A DNA stretch of 56,641 nucleotides, taken from contig JAMPDE010000002.1 of NCBI GenBank assembly GCA_023665825.1, positions 30,883 to 87,523 on the forward strand. Direction: 5' to 3'. Numbering within the stretch: position 1 is the stretch's first letter; each line of letters begins with the position of its first letter. Made by a program: the position numbers and the translations under genes. The stretch is from Alistipes senegalensis (GTDB lineage: Bacteria > Bacteroidota > Bacteroidia > Bacteroidales > Rikenellaceae). The notes beneath the pieces are model-generated. The model worked only from the letters and a program-made list of their open reading frames with translations. It had not been told where the DNA came from and ran no database searches. Shown here in pieces: positions 5,515 through 14,633 of the stretch.

Positions 5515-8202
5515 ATGAAAAAAATCGTAAAGCTCGCAGCCATCACGGTGGCTGTCGTATTGGTGGTATTGCTCGTCGCTCCGACGTTGTTTCGCGGAAA
5601 GATCGAAAGCATCGTCAAACACGAAGCGAACGAACTGCTTGCGGCACGGCTCGATTTCGAGCGGCTGGACATCAGCCTGTTGCGCCATTTCCCGCACGCT
5701 TCGGTCGACCTCAAAGGGTTGACGCTCGTCGGGTGGGACCGTTTCGAGGGCGACACCATCGTTGCCGCCCGTCGCATTTCGGTGGTCGTGGATTTGCTGT
5801 CGCTTTTCCGTGACAGCGGGTTCGAGGTCACGAAAATCATTTTGGCTCGTCCCGAATTGCACGCCCGCAAACTGGCGGACGGTGCCGTCAACTGGGACGT
5901 CATGAAGCCTGCGGAGGAACCCGAAACGGAGGAACCGGAAGAAATCTCCGAGCCTTCGGCGTTCCGGCTTTCGCTGAAAAATTTCACCATTTCCGATGCG
6001 GTAATCCGCTACGAGGACGATTCCACGCAGATGCGTTTTTCGACCGAGCCGCTCTCCCTGCGGCTGCGGGGCGATCTTTCCGCCGAGCGTACGGGGCTCG
6101 ACTTGCAGTTGTCGGCCAAAGCGTTGCGCTTCGTTTCGGGCGGGATTCCGTTGTTGAGCGGGGCCGATGCTGAACTCGATGCCTCGATCGACGCGGATTT
6201 GGCCAACAACCGTTTCACGTTCTCCGACAACAAGTTCCGGTTGAACGCCATCGAACTGGGGCTCGACGGGTGGGTCGAGCTGGCCGAAAACGCCGTGAAA
6301 ATGGATGTGTCGGCCGGTTGCGGGCAGGTGCAGTTCAAGGATATCCTTTCGTTGATTCCGGCTTTCTATACGCGCGATTTCCGCAACCTGACCGCCGGCG
6401 GTTCGTTGTCGATGGGTTTGTGGGCGCGCGGCGAGCTCTCCGGCCGCAATCTGCCCGCTTTCGAGTTGAAAACCGGCGTGCAGAACGGCAGTTTCCAGTA
6501 TTCGTCGCTGCCCAAAGCCGTGACCGACATCAACATCGCCGCGCGAATCGCCAACCCGGGAGGTACGATGGACAAGACCGAAGTCGACCTTTCGCAGTTC
6601 GGGCTTCGGATGGCGGGCAATGCGCTTTCGGCGACGCTCTATGCGACGAACCTTGCTTCCGATCCTTCGTTCCGTGCTTCGGCCAACGGCAAAGTCGATT
6701 TGGGTGCGGTGAAGGAGGTCTACCCGTTGGAGAAGGATATGTCGTTGAACGGATTGATTACGGCCGACGTGAAAGTCTCTGGCCGCATGTCCGCCATCGA
6801 CAAGAAACAGTACGAAAAACTCGGTGCGTCGGGTACGTTCGTCATCGAGCAGCTGGCACTGAAACTCGCCGGGCTGCCCGACGTGCGGATACGCCGTGCC
6901 GCTGCGACGATTACGCCGTCGGCGATGACGCTCGGCGACTTCGGGGCGACCGTCGGCCGGAGCGATATTTCGGCCAACGGGCAGTTGTCGGGGTATCTCG
7001 GGTATCTGCTGCGCGACGCGACGCTTTCCGGCCGGCTCTACGTCAAATCGGAGCTGCTCGACCTCAATGAAATCATGGCGGCGCTTCCGCAGTCGGACGA
7101 ATCCGAAGCACCGGCGGCGGAACAGCCCGCTGAACCCTCTGCGCCGGTGCAGGCTATCGAAGTTCCCCGTAATTTGAACTTGTCCCTTTCGACCGAATTC
7201 AACAAGATTTTGTTCCAGAAGATGACCATCGCCGGTCTGACGGGTAAAATGGGTGTCGCCAACGGTACGTTGTCGCTCGATGGGTTGAAGATGAAGTTGT
7301 TCGACGGCTCGGTGGCTGCTTCGGGCAGTTATTCGACGGCGGCGAATCCCCAGCGTCCGCAATTGAAACTCGCGGCCGAGATTGCCGGAGCGTCGTTCTC
7401 GAAGACGTTTGAGCAGTTGGAGCTGATCCAGAAACTGGTGCCGATTTTCGCTAAAACGGGCGGTGATTACTCCATGTCGCTCGACTTGGCGACCGCGCTC
7501 GACAACACCATGTCGCCCGACCTGCAATCGTTGAACGCTTCGGGCGAAATCCGCTCGGCGAATATCCATGTGCAGAATATCGGGGCGTTCGATGCGCTGG
7601 CCAAAGCCTTGAACAACGACGCGTTGAAGCGTATCGAGGCGAAAGATGTCGCGATTCGGTTCGCCGTGCGCGACGGCCGTATCACGACCCAGCCGTTCGA
7701 TTTGAAGATGGGCAACATCAAGATGAATCTTTCGGGTTCTACGGGGCTCGACCAGTCGATCGACTACGTGGCGAAAGTGGCTTTGCCGTCGGGGGCGACC
7801 GGCGGCGTGTTGCAGAACGTGAACGTCAATATCGGCGGTACGTTCTCGTCGCCGAAAATCACGCTCGGCGTGAAAGAAGCGGCACAGGAGGCGGTGAAAA
7901 ACGTCGTCGACCAGCAGATTCAGAAACTGACCGGCAGCGCATCGCTTTCGGAGGAGGTGCAGAAACAGGCCGAAAAGCTCCGTGTCGAAGCGGAAAAGGC
8001 AGGCGAAAAACTCGTCGAGGCAGCACAGAAGCAACGGCAGAAACTGATCGATAATGCGGCGGCAAAGGGCACGTTGGCCAAAATCGCTGCCGAGAAAGCG
8101 GGCGACAAATTGGTCGCCGAAGCCGAAAAGCAGGCCGAAAAACTGAAAGCGGAGGCCGAAACGCAGATTGCGAAACTGACGGCTGGCAAGACGCAGGAAT
8201 AA
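5515..8202 (+). CDS. AsmA-family envelope protein
   Basis: The protein has about 895 residues: a short cytoplasmic N-terminus, one membrane anchor (AAITVAVVLVVLLVAPTLF), then a long periplasmic beta-rich body. Typical AsmA features are the opening SIVKHEANELLAARLDFERL, LISPLRHFPHA-like text (ISLLRHFPHASVDLKGL) and the C-terminal AsmA_2-type core (LDLATALDNTMSPDLQSLNA). AsmA proteins are groove-shaped lipid-handling proteins between inner and outer membrane. The last roughly 90 residues form an unusual Ala/Glu/Lys-rich amphipathic coiled coil (AEKLRVEAEKAGEKLVEAA). A GTG six bases upstream is an alternative start. A strong hairpin terminator follows directly. Confidence 0.85.
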   Translation: MKKIVKLAAITVAVVLVVLLVAPTLFRGKIESIVKHEANELLAARLDFERLDISLLRHFPHASVDLKGLTLVGWDRFEGDTIVAARRISVVVDLLSLFRDSGFEVTKIILARPELHARKLADGAVNWDVMKPAEEPETEEPEEISEPSAFRLSLKNFTISDAVIRYEDDSTQMRFSTEPLSLRLRGDLSAERTGLDLQLSAKALRFVSGGIPLLSGADAELDASIDADLANNRFTFSDNKFRLNAIELGLDGWVELAENAVKMDVSAGCGQVQFKDILSLIPAFYTRDFRNLTAGGSLSMGLWARGELSGRNLPAFELKTGVQNGSFQYSSLPKAVTDINIAARIANPGGTMDKTEVDLSQFGLRMAGNALSATLYATNLASDPSFRASANGKVDLGAVKEVYPLEKDMSLNGLITADVKVSGRMSAIDKKQYEKLGASGTFVIEQLALKLAGLPDVRIRRAAATITPSAMTLGDFGATVGRSDISANGQLSGYLGYLLRDATLSGRLYVKSELLDLNEIMAALPQSDESEAPAAEQPAEPSAPVQAIEVPRNLNLSLSTEFNKILFQKMTIAGLTGKMGVANGTLSLDGLKMKLFDGSVAASGSYSTAANPQRPQLKLAAEIAGASFSKTFEQLELIQKLVPIFAKTGGDYSMSLDLATALDNTMSPDLQSLNASGEIRSANIHVQNIGAFDALAKALNNDALKRIEAKDVAIRFAVRDGRITTQPFDLKMGNIKMNLSGSTGLDQSIDYVAKVALPSGATGGVLQNVNVNIGGTFSSPKITLGVKEAAQEAVKNVVDQQIQKLTGSASLSEEVQKQAEKLRVEAEKAGEKLVEAAQKQRQKLIDNAAAKGTLAKIAAEKAGDKLVAEAEKQAEKLKAEAETQIAKLTAGKTQE

Positions 8203-8217
8203 TCCGTACGCAGACAC

Positions 8218-8259
8218 CGAAGCGGGGCGTTATCTACTAACAGATAATGCCCCGCTTCG
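8218..8259. terminator. Strong hairpin terminator after the AsmA gene
   Basis: An 18-base arm starting CGAAGCGGGGCG pairs, with one mismatch (a G.T wobble on one strand), with the arm ending GCCCCGCTTCG around a 6-base loop. It lies between the converging AsmA (+) and 8313-8747 (-) genes and can serve both. Confidence 0.75.
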
Positions 8260-8312
8260 TTTCGGGAGGCTGCCGCAGTCCTTTTCCGCTTCGTTCATCG
8301 ATTGGGGCTGTA

Positions 8313-8747
8313 TTATTTCGGCAGACTGTCGCGCCAGAGGCTGTCGGGGATAGTCAAACCTGCCGAATCAAGTCGGGCGATGGCCTCTTCGACGGCTTGC
8401 CGCCATTGCTCTTCGAGCGGGTCGGGACCGATATGCAGTCGGACGTGTTGCTGCGGGTGGAGGACGATTTCGGATGCCGAATCGCAGCCGGTAATGGTAA
8501 TCCGGCAGCGAAGCTCTTTCCGGGCGATGTCGCATGCGAGTCGGAACCGGTTGTCCGCTATGACGCACGAATCCAGAATCGAATCGTCCGCCGCATTGCG
8601 CAGGTAGGCGCGGGGATGCCCGATGACACGTAGTTGGTCGCTGAATATCCCTTCGACGGTCGCCGTGCGGGTGGTGTCGCGCAGGGCCAAGATGCCGGTC
8701 GCCGCCATCGCGAGCAGAACCAGCAGGAAAATCGTGGAGTTTCTCAT
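8313..8747 (-). CDS. Membrane-anchored small protein, DUF4369-like fold suspected
   Basis: The 144-residue product has one N-terminal membrane segment or uncleaved signal (STIFLLVLLAMAATGILAL) and a small extracytoplasmic domain. The middle part (VEGIFSDQLRVIGHPRAYLR, then DSCVIADNRFRL) resembles the beta-sandwich DUF4369 found at the N-terminus of Bacteroidota thioredoxin-like proteins, where a 'D-S-x-V-x-D-x-x-F' turn is usual. That likeness is weak and no function follows from it. The gene is monocistronic. It has a promoter bracketed by a perfect 13-bp inverted repeat (8752-8787), which suggests dedicated regulation. Confidence 0.6.
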   Translation of the reverse strand: MRNSTIFLLVLLAMAATGILALRDTTRTATVEGIFSDQLRVIGHPRAYLRNAADDSILDSCVIADNRFRLACDIARKELRCRITITGCDSASEIVLHPQQHVRLHIGPDPLEEQWRQAVEEAIARLDSAGLTIPDSLWRDSLPK

Positions 8748-8751
8748 TGCT

Positions 8752-8787
8752 CGAAAATTTTAGTACAAACATAAACTAAAATTTTCG
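8752..8787 (-). promoter_or_regulatory. -7 box inside a perfect 13-bp inverted repeat
   Basis: CGAAAATTTTAGT (8752-8764) and ACTAAAATTTTCG (8775-8787) are perfect inverted arms around a 10-base spacer. On the minus strand the spacer supplies the -7 box TATGTTTG (8773-8766) of the 8313-8747 gene. The arms cover the expected start site, as an operator would. From 8788 to 8874 nothing else is seen. Confidence 0.6.
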
Positions 8788-8874
8788 GAATTGCAAATCT
8801 CCTTATTTTCAAGAGGGTTGCAGCTGTGAAATCCGTCGGTTCCGAAAGGAGCGCATCTGCGCGGGCGGCGTGTC

Positions 8875-9495
8875 TTACAATTTTACTCGGATATAGGCGG
8901 CTCCGCTGCGGCGGGCCGCTTCGAGGCCGATTTCCGAATCCTCGAATATCAGCGTTTCCGCCGGCGTGCAGCCCTCGCGCCGCATCGCTTCCAGAAAACA
9001 GTCCGGTGCCGGTTTGCTTTCCGCGACGTCTTCACCCGTCAGAATGCCGTCCACTTGCCCGTTCGGAGCGTCGCTCGCGGATGTATCCAGACCGCTGGCA
9101 CCCTTTTCCGTCCCGGCAGGCCCGCCGATGCCCAAATGGTGCATCACGTGGTCGATATTGGCCCGGCTGCCCGTCGAAACGATCCATACCCGTCCGCCTT
9201 GTTGTTGGAACCGGCGGCAGAACTCCCACAGCGGCTCGTTGAGGCGTACCGTGTCGAAAAATCGGGGATAGAGTGCGATTTTGCGCAGCCGCAACCGTTC
9301 CCGTTCCGCCGGGTCGGCGATGCCGTAGCGGGTCAGAAATTCGTTGCAGCGCATACCGAAGTAGCGGGTTTCGTACTCCGTTTCGGTCAGCGTATGGCCC
9401 GCTTCGCGCAGGGTCGCGACATAGGCCAGTGTATTGGCCCGCCGCGTGTCGGCCAGCGTTCCGTCGAAGTCGAGCAATAACAGGCGTATTTGCAT
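8875..9495 (-). CDS. HAD-superfamily hydrolase (phosphoglucomutase/phosphatase type)
   Basis: The product is 206 residues. HAD motif I is DFDGT (Asp9 nucleophile, Asp11), motif II is in VWIVSTGSRAN, motif III is the Lys in ESKPAPDCF, and motif IV is IFEDSEIGLEAARRSG. The small alpha-helical cap after motif I makes it a subfamily I enzyme like beta-phosphoglucomutase or phosphoglycolate phosphatase. The substrate is a phosphorylated small metabolite that cannot be named from sequence. It starts 6 bases after the YjbR gene, so the two are co-transcribed. Confidence 0.88.
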   Translation of the reverse strand: MQIRLLLLDFDGTLADTRRANTLAYVATLREAGHTLTETEYETRYFGMRCNEFLTRYGIADPAERERLRLRKIALYPRFFDTVRLNEPLWEFCRRFQQQGGRVWIVSTGSRANIDHVMHHLGIGGPAGTEKGASGLDTSASDAPNGQVDGILTGEDVAESKPAPDCFLEAMRREGCTPAETLIFEDSEIGLEAARRSGAAYIRVKL

Positions 9496-9501
9496 ACCGC
9501 G

Positions 9502-9930
9502 CTACTTTTTCTTCGCCGCCAGTTCGTAGCTGCGGTCGATTAACGGCACGATTTCGTCGAACGGCACGACACCGTCCAGCCGGACGGTGAGCCAACTTTG
9601 CTTGTTCATGTGGTATCCCGGAAAATAGCGGTTGTAATCCAGCAGCCGCGCTTGGGTTTCCGCATCGGCGCGGAGGTCGAGAATCTCCATGCGTTCTTCT
9701 CCGCCCAGCCCCAGTTTGTCCGACCGCACGGTCAGCAGGAGGGCATACCACTTGGCGTTGTCTTTCCGGCGGAAAATGGCATTGTCAGGGAATTTCTCCC
9801 ACAGAAATTCCGGTTCGTCGCCGTATCGTTCCAGCATGTGGCGGATGATCCGGTGGGTTTGTTCTTCGCGGAAAATTTCTTCGTGCGTGATGCCGAAGTC
9901 GTGCAGCCAGCCGTGTTCCTTTTGCTCCAT
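9502..9930 (-). CDS. MmcQ/YjbR-family protein
   Basis: The 142-residue protein matches the YjbR fold (related to double-wing DNA-binding proteins). Signatures are EPEFLWEKFPDNAIFRRKDNAKWYALLLTV in two pieces, GYHMNKQSWLTVRLDG and DEIVPLIDRSYELAAKKK at the end. The cellular role of the family is unsettled. DNA binding is often proposed from the fold only. The N-terminal 40 residues (LHDFGITHEEIFREEQTHRI) are an extra helical part seen in some longer members. It lies between the M23 gene (11 bases upstream) and the HAD gene. Confidence 0.85.
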   Translation of the reverse strand: MEQKEHGWLHDFGITHEEIFREEQTHRIIRHMLERYGDEPEFLWEKFPDNAIFRRKDNAKWYALLLTVRSDKLGLGGEERMEILDLRADAETQARLLDYNRYFPGYHMNKQSWLTVRLDGVVPFDEIVPLIDRSYELAAKKK

Positions 9931-9941
9931 TGCCGCGTTTT

Positions 9942-10892
9942 TTAGTCGAACGATTGCATGCGCGTTTGGGCGATGCGCATGATGCGCTGGTATTGGGCGG
10001 GCGTCAGTTCCATGAAAAAGTAGTGGATCGGATCCACCCGCATGCCGTTGTACCGTACTTCGTAGTGGAGGTGCGGTGCCAGCGACAGTCCCGTGTCGCC
10101 CGACAGCGCGATGATGTCGCCGCGATGCACCGCCTGTCCTTTGCGCACGTTCGACTTGCTCAAATGGTGATAGGCCGTTTCGTATCCGTTTCCGTGATCG
10201 AGGATGACCGTTACGCCCGACGTCGAGTTGCGCATCGTCACGTCGCGCACCGTACCGTCCGCCGTTGCGAAGACGCTCGAACCTTCCGGTATCGTGTAGT
10301 CCACGCCCTGATGCGATTGCAGCGTCTTGTAGAACGGATGATACCGCATGCCGTAGGAGGCTGTCAGCAGCGTCAGCGGCTTGTTGATGACGGGTTGGAT
10401 GGCCGGAATCCGGTCGACGCCGCGCCCTGCTTCACCGAGTAGCGTATGCAATTGGACATAGGTCTCGTTCAGCCGGCCGAGTTTCTCTTCCAGTGCGGTC
10501 GTGTTGTTTTTGAGGTCTTTGCAGAGTTGGCGCGAGGTGCGGGTGACGATGCTTTCGTAGGAGGTCGCCTGCTTGCGCTCGAAATCCGAACCGAGTCCCG
10601 TCGGTTCGGCCTCGAAGAGCGTCCGAAAGACATTTCGGTCGCGGGCCTGCACGTTGTCGACCACGAGCATGAGCGAATCGTAGCGCGTGCTCAACCGTTC
10701 GTATTCGCGGCGCAGGCCGTCGGTCGAGTGCTTGATCGCATATTCGTAGGGCGTGTCGAAGAAGATCGAAAAACCGATATAATAGAGCACGGCCGCCCCC
10801 GTCCAGACGAACAGATGTACGATCGTGCGGATGATGCGTTGCCTGCGGCGTTTGCGGCGGCGGATTCGTTCGATGGTGGTCTTGTGGGGCAT
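9942..10892 (-). CDS. M23-family metallopeptidase (murein endopeptidase type)
   Basis: The 316-residue protein has a basic N-terminus, one membrane anchor (IVHLFVWTGAAVLYYIGFSIFF), a coiled-coil region (about 60-160) and a C-terminal LytM/M23 domain. Zinc ligands are in HQGVD (His and Asp) and HLHYE (last His), with HHL as the general-base strand. Such anchored M23 proteins cut, or regulate cutting of, peptidoglycan cross-links in the periplasm. It begins 1 base after the stop of a paralogous M23 gene, so the two form a tandem pair that is surely co-transcribed and may form a complex. Confidence 0.9.
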   Translation of the reverse strand: MPHKTTIERIRRRKRRRQRIIRTIVHLFVWTGAAVLYYIGFSIFFDTPYEYAIKHSTDGLRREYERLSTRYDSLMLVVDNVQARDRNVFRTLFEAEPTGLGSDFERKQATSYESIVTRTSRQLCKDLKNNTTALEEKLGRLNETYVQLHTLLGEAGRGVDRIPAIQPVINKPLTLLTASYGMRYHPFYKTLQSHQGVDYTIPEGSSVFATADGTVRDVTMRNSTSGVTVILDHGNGYETAYHHLSKSNVRKGQAVHRGDIIALSGDTGLSLAPHLHYEVRYNGMRVDPIHYFFMELTPAQYQRIMRIAQTRMQSFD

Positions 10893-10893
10893 C

Positions 10894-11889
10894 CTATTCG
10901 TATTTGGTTTCGCGGAGTTGTTCCATCAGCGAGTCGTACTCTTCGGGCGTCATGTCGCGGTTGAAATAGTTGATCGGATTCACCGGTCGGCCGCGCAGAA
11001 TCACCTCGTAGTGCAGGTGCGGCGCCGTCGAGCGGCCCGTGCTGCCGACCAGTCCGATCAGTTGTCCGCGTTTGACTTTTTCGCCCTTTGAAACGAGGAC
11101 TTTGTCCAGATGTGCATAGCGGGTCTTGTAGCCGAAGTCGTGATTCACCAGAATCTGTCGTCCGTAGCCGCCGCTGAATCCCGAATAGACAGCCGTTTCG
11201 ACCGTGCCGTCGCCCGTCGCGAATACGGGGGTGCCCCGATCGCATCCGAAATCGACTCCGTTGTGGGGTTGGATGCGTTTCAGAATGGGGTGGAACCGGC
11301 GCGGATTGAATGCGCCGATATGGTTGTTGTGCAGGGCCTTGCGGTTGATAGGCCAGATGGCCGGTACGGCGGTCGAAAGTTGTTCCTTGTTGTGTGCCAG
11401 CGATTGCAGTTCGTCCAGCGAGACCGATTCGAGATAGACTTTGCGGGCCAGTGCGTCCAGTTCGCGCCACGTCCCGATGATGAGCGGTGCGAAGTCGTCA
11501 TCGGCCAGTGCGGCGTATTTCGTATCGGGGTAAGGGTGCCATACCCCTTCGATCGAAAGCGTGTCGGTGCCGAACAGCGAGCGATAGACGTTGTTGTCGC
11601 GTGCGCGGAGGTCTTCGACGGTGCGTTGTGCCGTGCGGATGCGGTCTTGCAGAATGCGGTAGCGAATGATCAGCTCGTGGTTTTCGCGGTCGATGCGGTA
11701 GATTTTCGGCGTGTAGAAAAAGTAGGAGAAAACCGCATTGACGATCGAAATGAGGATGAACCCCAACAGGATTTTGCGCAGCAGCCGGTAGGCGCGCAGC
11801 CGGAGCGACGGGGTTCGTATCCCGTGCGCAGCGGCTTCGTCCTCGCGGGCGAAGGTTTCGACATCCGGTCTGCGGGCAAATCGTTTCAT
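10894..11889 (-). CDS. M23-family metallopeptidase, tandem paralogue
   Basis: The product is 331 residues from ATG 11889. The frame is open to 11946, but that extension overlaps both divergent promoters. A membrane anchor (LLRKILLGFILISIVNAVFSYFF) follows a basic N-terminus. Next come a heptad-rich region and the M23 domain with HNGVD, AHLDKV and HLHYE, all metal and base residues intact. Layout and length parallel the downstream gene, showing an old duplication. It is divergent from alaS, with overlapping promoters at 11916-11943. Confidence 0.9.
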   Translation of the reverse strand: MKRFARRPDVETFAREDEAAAHGIRTPSLRLRAYRLLRKILLGFILISIVNAVFSYFFYTPKIYRIDRENHELIIRYRILQDRIRTAQRTVEDLRARDNNVYRSLFGTDTLSIEGVWHPYPDTKYAALADDDFAPLIIGTWRELDALARKVYLESVSLDELQSLAHNKEQLSTAVPAIWPINRKALHNNHIGAFNPRRFHPILKRIQPHNGVDFGCDRGTPVFATGDGTVETAVYSGFSGGYGRQILVNHDFGYKTRYAHLDKVLVSKGEKVKRGQLIGLVGSTGRSTAPHLHYEVILRGRPVNPINYFNRDMTPEEYDSLMEQLRETKYE

Positions 11890-11915
11890 CGGCGGAAAAA
11901 TTGCTTTCGTTCGTG

Positions 11916-11943
11916 CAAAATTAGCGTATTTTGTGTAATTTTG
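11916..11943. promoter_or_regulatory. Overlapping divergent promoters: M23 operon (-) and alaS (+)
   Basis: The minus strand has TAATTTTG at 11923-11916, with GTTG 20 bases upstream (11947-11944). The plus strand has TAATTTTG at 11936-11943. The two -7 boxes are only 12 bases apart, so the promoters must compete for polymerase. Confidence 0.6.
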
Positions 11944-11985
11944 CAACCCGAAAAGATAACGGAATAAATCGGATAATTGTTATAT

Positions 11986-14610
11986 ATGATGGAATCGAAT
12001 GAAATCCGTCGGGTCTTTCTCGACTTTTTCGAGCGCAAGGGCCACCACATCGTGCCGTCGGCGCCGATGGTCGTCAAGGGCGATCCCACGTTGATGTTCA
12101 CCAACGCGGGCATGAACCAGTTCAAGGATATTTTTCTGGGCAACGCGCCGCGCAAATATCCGCGTGCCGCCGATACGCAGAAATGTCTGCGCGTGTCGGG
12201 CAAGCACAACGACTTGGAGGAGGTCGGTCACGACACCTACCACCACACGATGTTCGAGATGTTGGGCAACTGGTCTTACGGCGATTATTTCAAGAAAGAG
12301 GCCATCGAATGGGCGTGGGAGCTGTTGCACGACGTCTACGGATTGCCCGCCGGGCGGATGTACGCCACTGTTTTCGAGGGCAGCGACGAGGACGGCGTGC
12401 CGTTCGACCAAGAGGCTTACGATTACTGGCGGCGTTTCTTGCCCGAAGACCACATCATTCGCGGCAACAAGCACGACAATTTCTGGGAGATGGGCGAAAC
12501 GGGCCCGTGCGGTCCCTGCTCCGAAATCCACTTCGACCTGCGCGACGACGCCGAAATCGCCGCCAAGCCGGGTCGCGAAATGGTCAATACGGGTCATCCG
12601 CAGGTCATCGAAATCTGGAACCTCGTCTTCATGCAGTTCAACCGCAAGGCCAACGGCTCGTTGGAGGAGCTGCCCGCCCGCAACGTCGACACCGGCATGG
12701 GCTTCGAGCGTTTGTGCATGATTTTGCAAGGCAAGAAATCGAACTACGACACCGACGTTTTCCAGCCCACGATCGGCCGCATCGCCGATATGGCCGGTAA
12801 GCAATACGGCGACGATCCCAAAGCCGATGTCGCCATGCGCGTCATCGCCGACCACTTGCGGGCCATCGCGTTCTCGATTGCCGACGGGCAGCTGCCGTCG
12901 AACGTCAAGGCCGGTTACGTCATCCGCCGCATCCTGCGCCGCGCCGTGCGTTATGGATACACCTATCTCGGTTTTACCGAACCGACGCTCTGCAAACTCG
13001 TCGCCGGACTGGTTGCTCAAATGGGTGCGCAGTTCCCCGAACTGAAAGCCCAGCAGGCGTTGATCGAAAAAGTCATCGAGGAGGAGGAAGCCGCGTTCCT
13101 GCGTACGTTGGCGACGGGCATCAACCTGCTGGACGGCGTCATCGCCGAGACCAAAAAGGCGGGCAAAAACGAAATTCCGGGCGCAAAGGCATTCGAGTTG
13201 TACGATACGTTCGGCTTCCCGATCGACCTTACCGAGCTGATCGCGCACGAACAGGGCGTCGGCGTCGACCTGCCCGCATTCGAGCAGGAGTTGCAGGCGC
13301 AGAAGCAGCGTTCGCGCAACGCGGCCGCCGTCGATACCGACGACTGGGTGGAGCTTTTCCCCCTCAAAGAGAGCGTTTTCACGGGCTACGATACGTTGAC
13401 CGAGCAGGTGCGCATCGCGCGTTACCGCCGTGTCTCGTCCAAAGGCAAGACTTCCTATCAGTTGGTGTTCGACCGCACGCCGTTCTACGGTAATTCGGGC
13501 GGCCAGATCGGCGACATCGGCTGCATCGCGAGCGCGAACGAACGGATTCCGGTCGTAGCGACCGAAAAGGAGAACGGATTGATTATCCACATCGTCGAGA
13601 CGCTTCCCGAAAATCCCGAAGCGCAGTTCACGGCCACCGTCGATGCCGAAAAACGCCAGTCGGCCGCCAACAACCACTCGGCGACCCACTTGATGCACGA
13701 GGCCCTGCGCAAGGTGCTCGGCTCGCACGTCGAGCAAAAGGGCTCGATGGTGACGCCCGAAGTGTTGCGTTTCGACTTTTCGCATTTCCAGAAAGTTACG
13801 CCCGAGCAGCTGCGCGAGGTCGAGCGGGCGGTGAATGCCGCTATCCGCGCCAACTATCCGTTGGAGGAGAACCGCAATGCGACGAAAGAGGAAGCCGCTG
13901 CTTGCGGGGCGATGATGCTGTTCGGCGAGAAATACGGCGACCGCGTGCGCATGGTGCGTTTCGGTACGTCGGTCGAGTTGTGCGGCGGTACGCACACCAG
14001 TGCGACGGGTAACATCGGACTTTTCAAAATCGTGAACGAGAGTGCCGTTTCGGCCGGTGTGCGCCGCATCGAAGCGGTGACCGGCAAACAGGCTGAAGCG
14101 ATCGTCTACGCGGCCGAAGATGCGATGCGCAGTCTGGCGGAGTATCTCAATAATCCGCAGGTGTTGCAGGCCGTGAAGAAAATGCTGGAAAACAACGAAT
14201 CGCTCTCGAAAGAGGTCGAGACGTTGCGCCGCGAGCAGGTGGCCCAGATAGCCGAAAAAATTCTCGCATCGACTCCCGAACGCGACGGGATGCAGCTTTT
14301 CGCCACGCAGTCGAAGCGACGGCCCGAAGTCATCAAGGATTTGGCTTACATGCTGCGGGCGCGTTCGCCGCGTCTGGTCTTCGTCGTCGGTTCCGACAAT
14401 GACGGAAAGCCTTCGTTGACGGTCATGTTGGGCGAGGAGATTACGGCGCACGGTGTGAATGCCGGCGCTGTGGTGCGCGAGGCTGCCAAACTGATGCAGG
14501 GCGGCGGCGGCGGTCAGAATTTTTTCGCTACGGCCGGCGGCAAAAACGTCGAGGGGTTGCAGGCTGCTATCGACAAGGCGGTCGAGCTCATCAAGGCGCA
14601 GCTTCGGTAA
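11986..14610 (+). CDS. alaS: Alanine--tRNA ligase
   Basis: The 874-residue enzyme charges tRNA-Ala. Class II core motifs are at the start ([42 protein letters not shown]). The editing domain carries the zinc-binding set [11 protein letters not shown] and CGGTH. The C-Ala domain ends in the glycine-rich GGGGGQN. The length is normal for the family. Two adjacent ATG codons (11986, 11989) are possible starts, with no clear Shine-Dalgarno site. gpmI follows 23 bases later and may be co-transcribed. Confidence 0.97.
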   Translation: MMESNEIRRVFLDFFERKGHHIVPSAPMVVKGDPTLMFTNAGMNQFKDIFLGNAPRKYPRAADTQKCLRVSGKHNDLEEVGHDTYHHTMFEMLGNWSYGDYFKKEAIEWAWELLHDVYGLPAGRMYATVFEGSDEDGVPFDQEAYDYWRRFLPEDHIIRGNKHDNFWEMGETGPCGPCSEIHFDLRDDAEIAAKPGREMVNTGHPQVIEIWNLVFMQFNRKANGSLEELPARNVDTGMGFERLCMILQGKKSNYDTDVFQPTIGRIADMAGKQYGDDPKADVAMRVIADHLRAIAFSIADGQLPSNVKAGYVIRRILRRAVRYGYTYLGFTEPTLCKLVAGLVAQMGAQFPELKAQQALIEKVIEEEEAAFLRTLATGINLLDGVIAETKKAGKNEIPGAKAFELYDTFGFPIDLTELIAHEQGVGVDLPAFEQELQAQKQRSRNAAAVDTDDWVELFPLKESVFTGYDTLTEQVRIARYRRVSSKGKTSYQLVFDRTPFYGNSGGQIGDIGCIASANERIPVVATEKENGLIIHIVETLPENPEAQFTATVDAEKRQSAANNHSATHLMHEALRKVLGSHVEQKGSMVTPEVLRFDFSHFQKVTPEQLREVERAVNAAIRANYPLEENRNATKEEAAACGAMMLFGEKYGDRVRMVRFGTSVELCGGTHTSATGNIGLFKIVNESAVSAGVRRIEAVTGKQAEAIVYAAEDAMRSLAEYLNNPQVLQAVKKMLENNESLSKEVETLRREQVAQIAEKILASTPERDGMQLFATQSKRRPEVIKDLAYMLRARSPRLVFVVGSDNDGKPSLTVMLGEEITAHGVNAGAVVREAAKLMQGGGGGQNFFATAGGKNVEGLQAAIDKAVELIKAQLR

Positions 14611-14633
14611 GGAAAAATTAAAAAAGGAAAACG

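Noticed and set aside
5443-8217. Minus-strand 924-residue open frame across the AsmA gene
   Set aside because: Antisense shadow caused by high-GC codon bias. It is rich in Arg/His/Gln repeats, has no known domain, and the plus strand encodes a clear AsmA protein.
11980-14451. Minus-strand 823-residue open frame across alaS
   Set aside because: Shadow of alaS. Low-complexity His/Arg/Leu text and no family motif.
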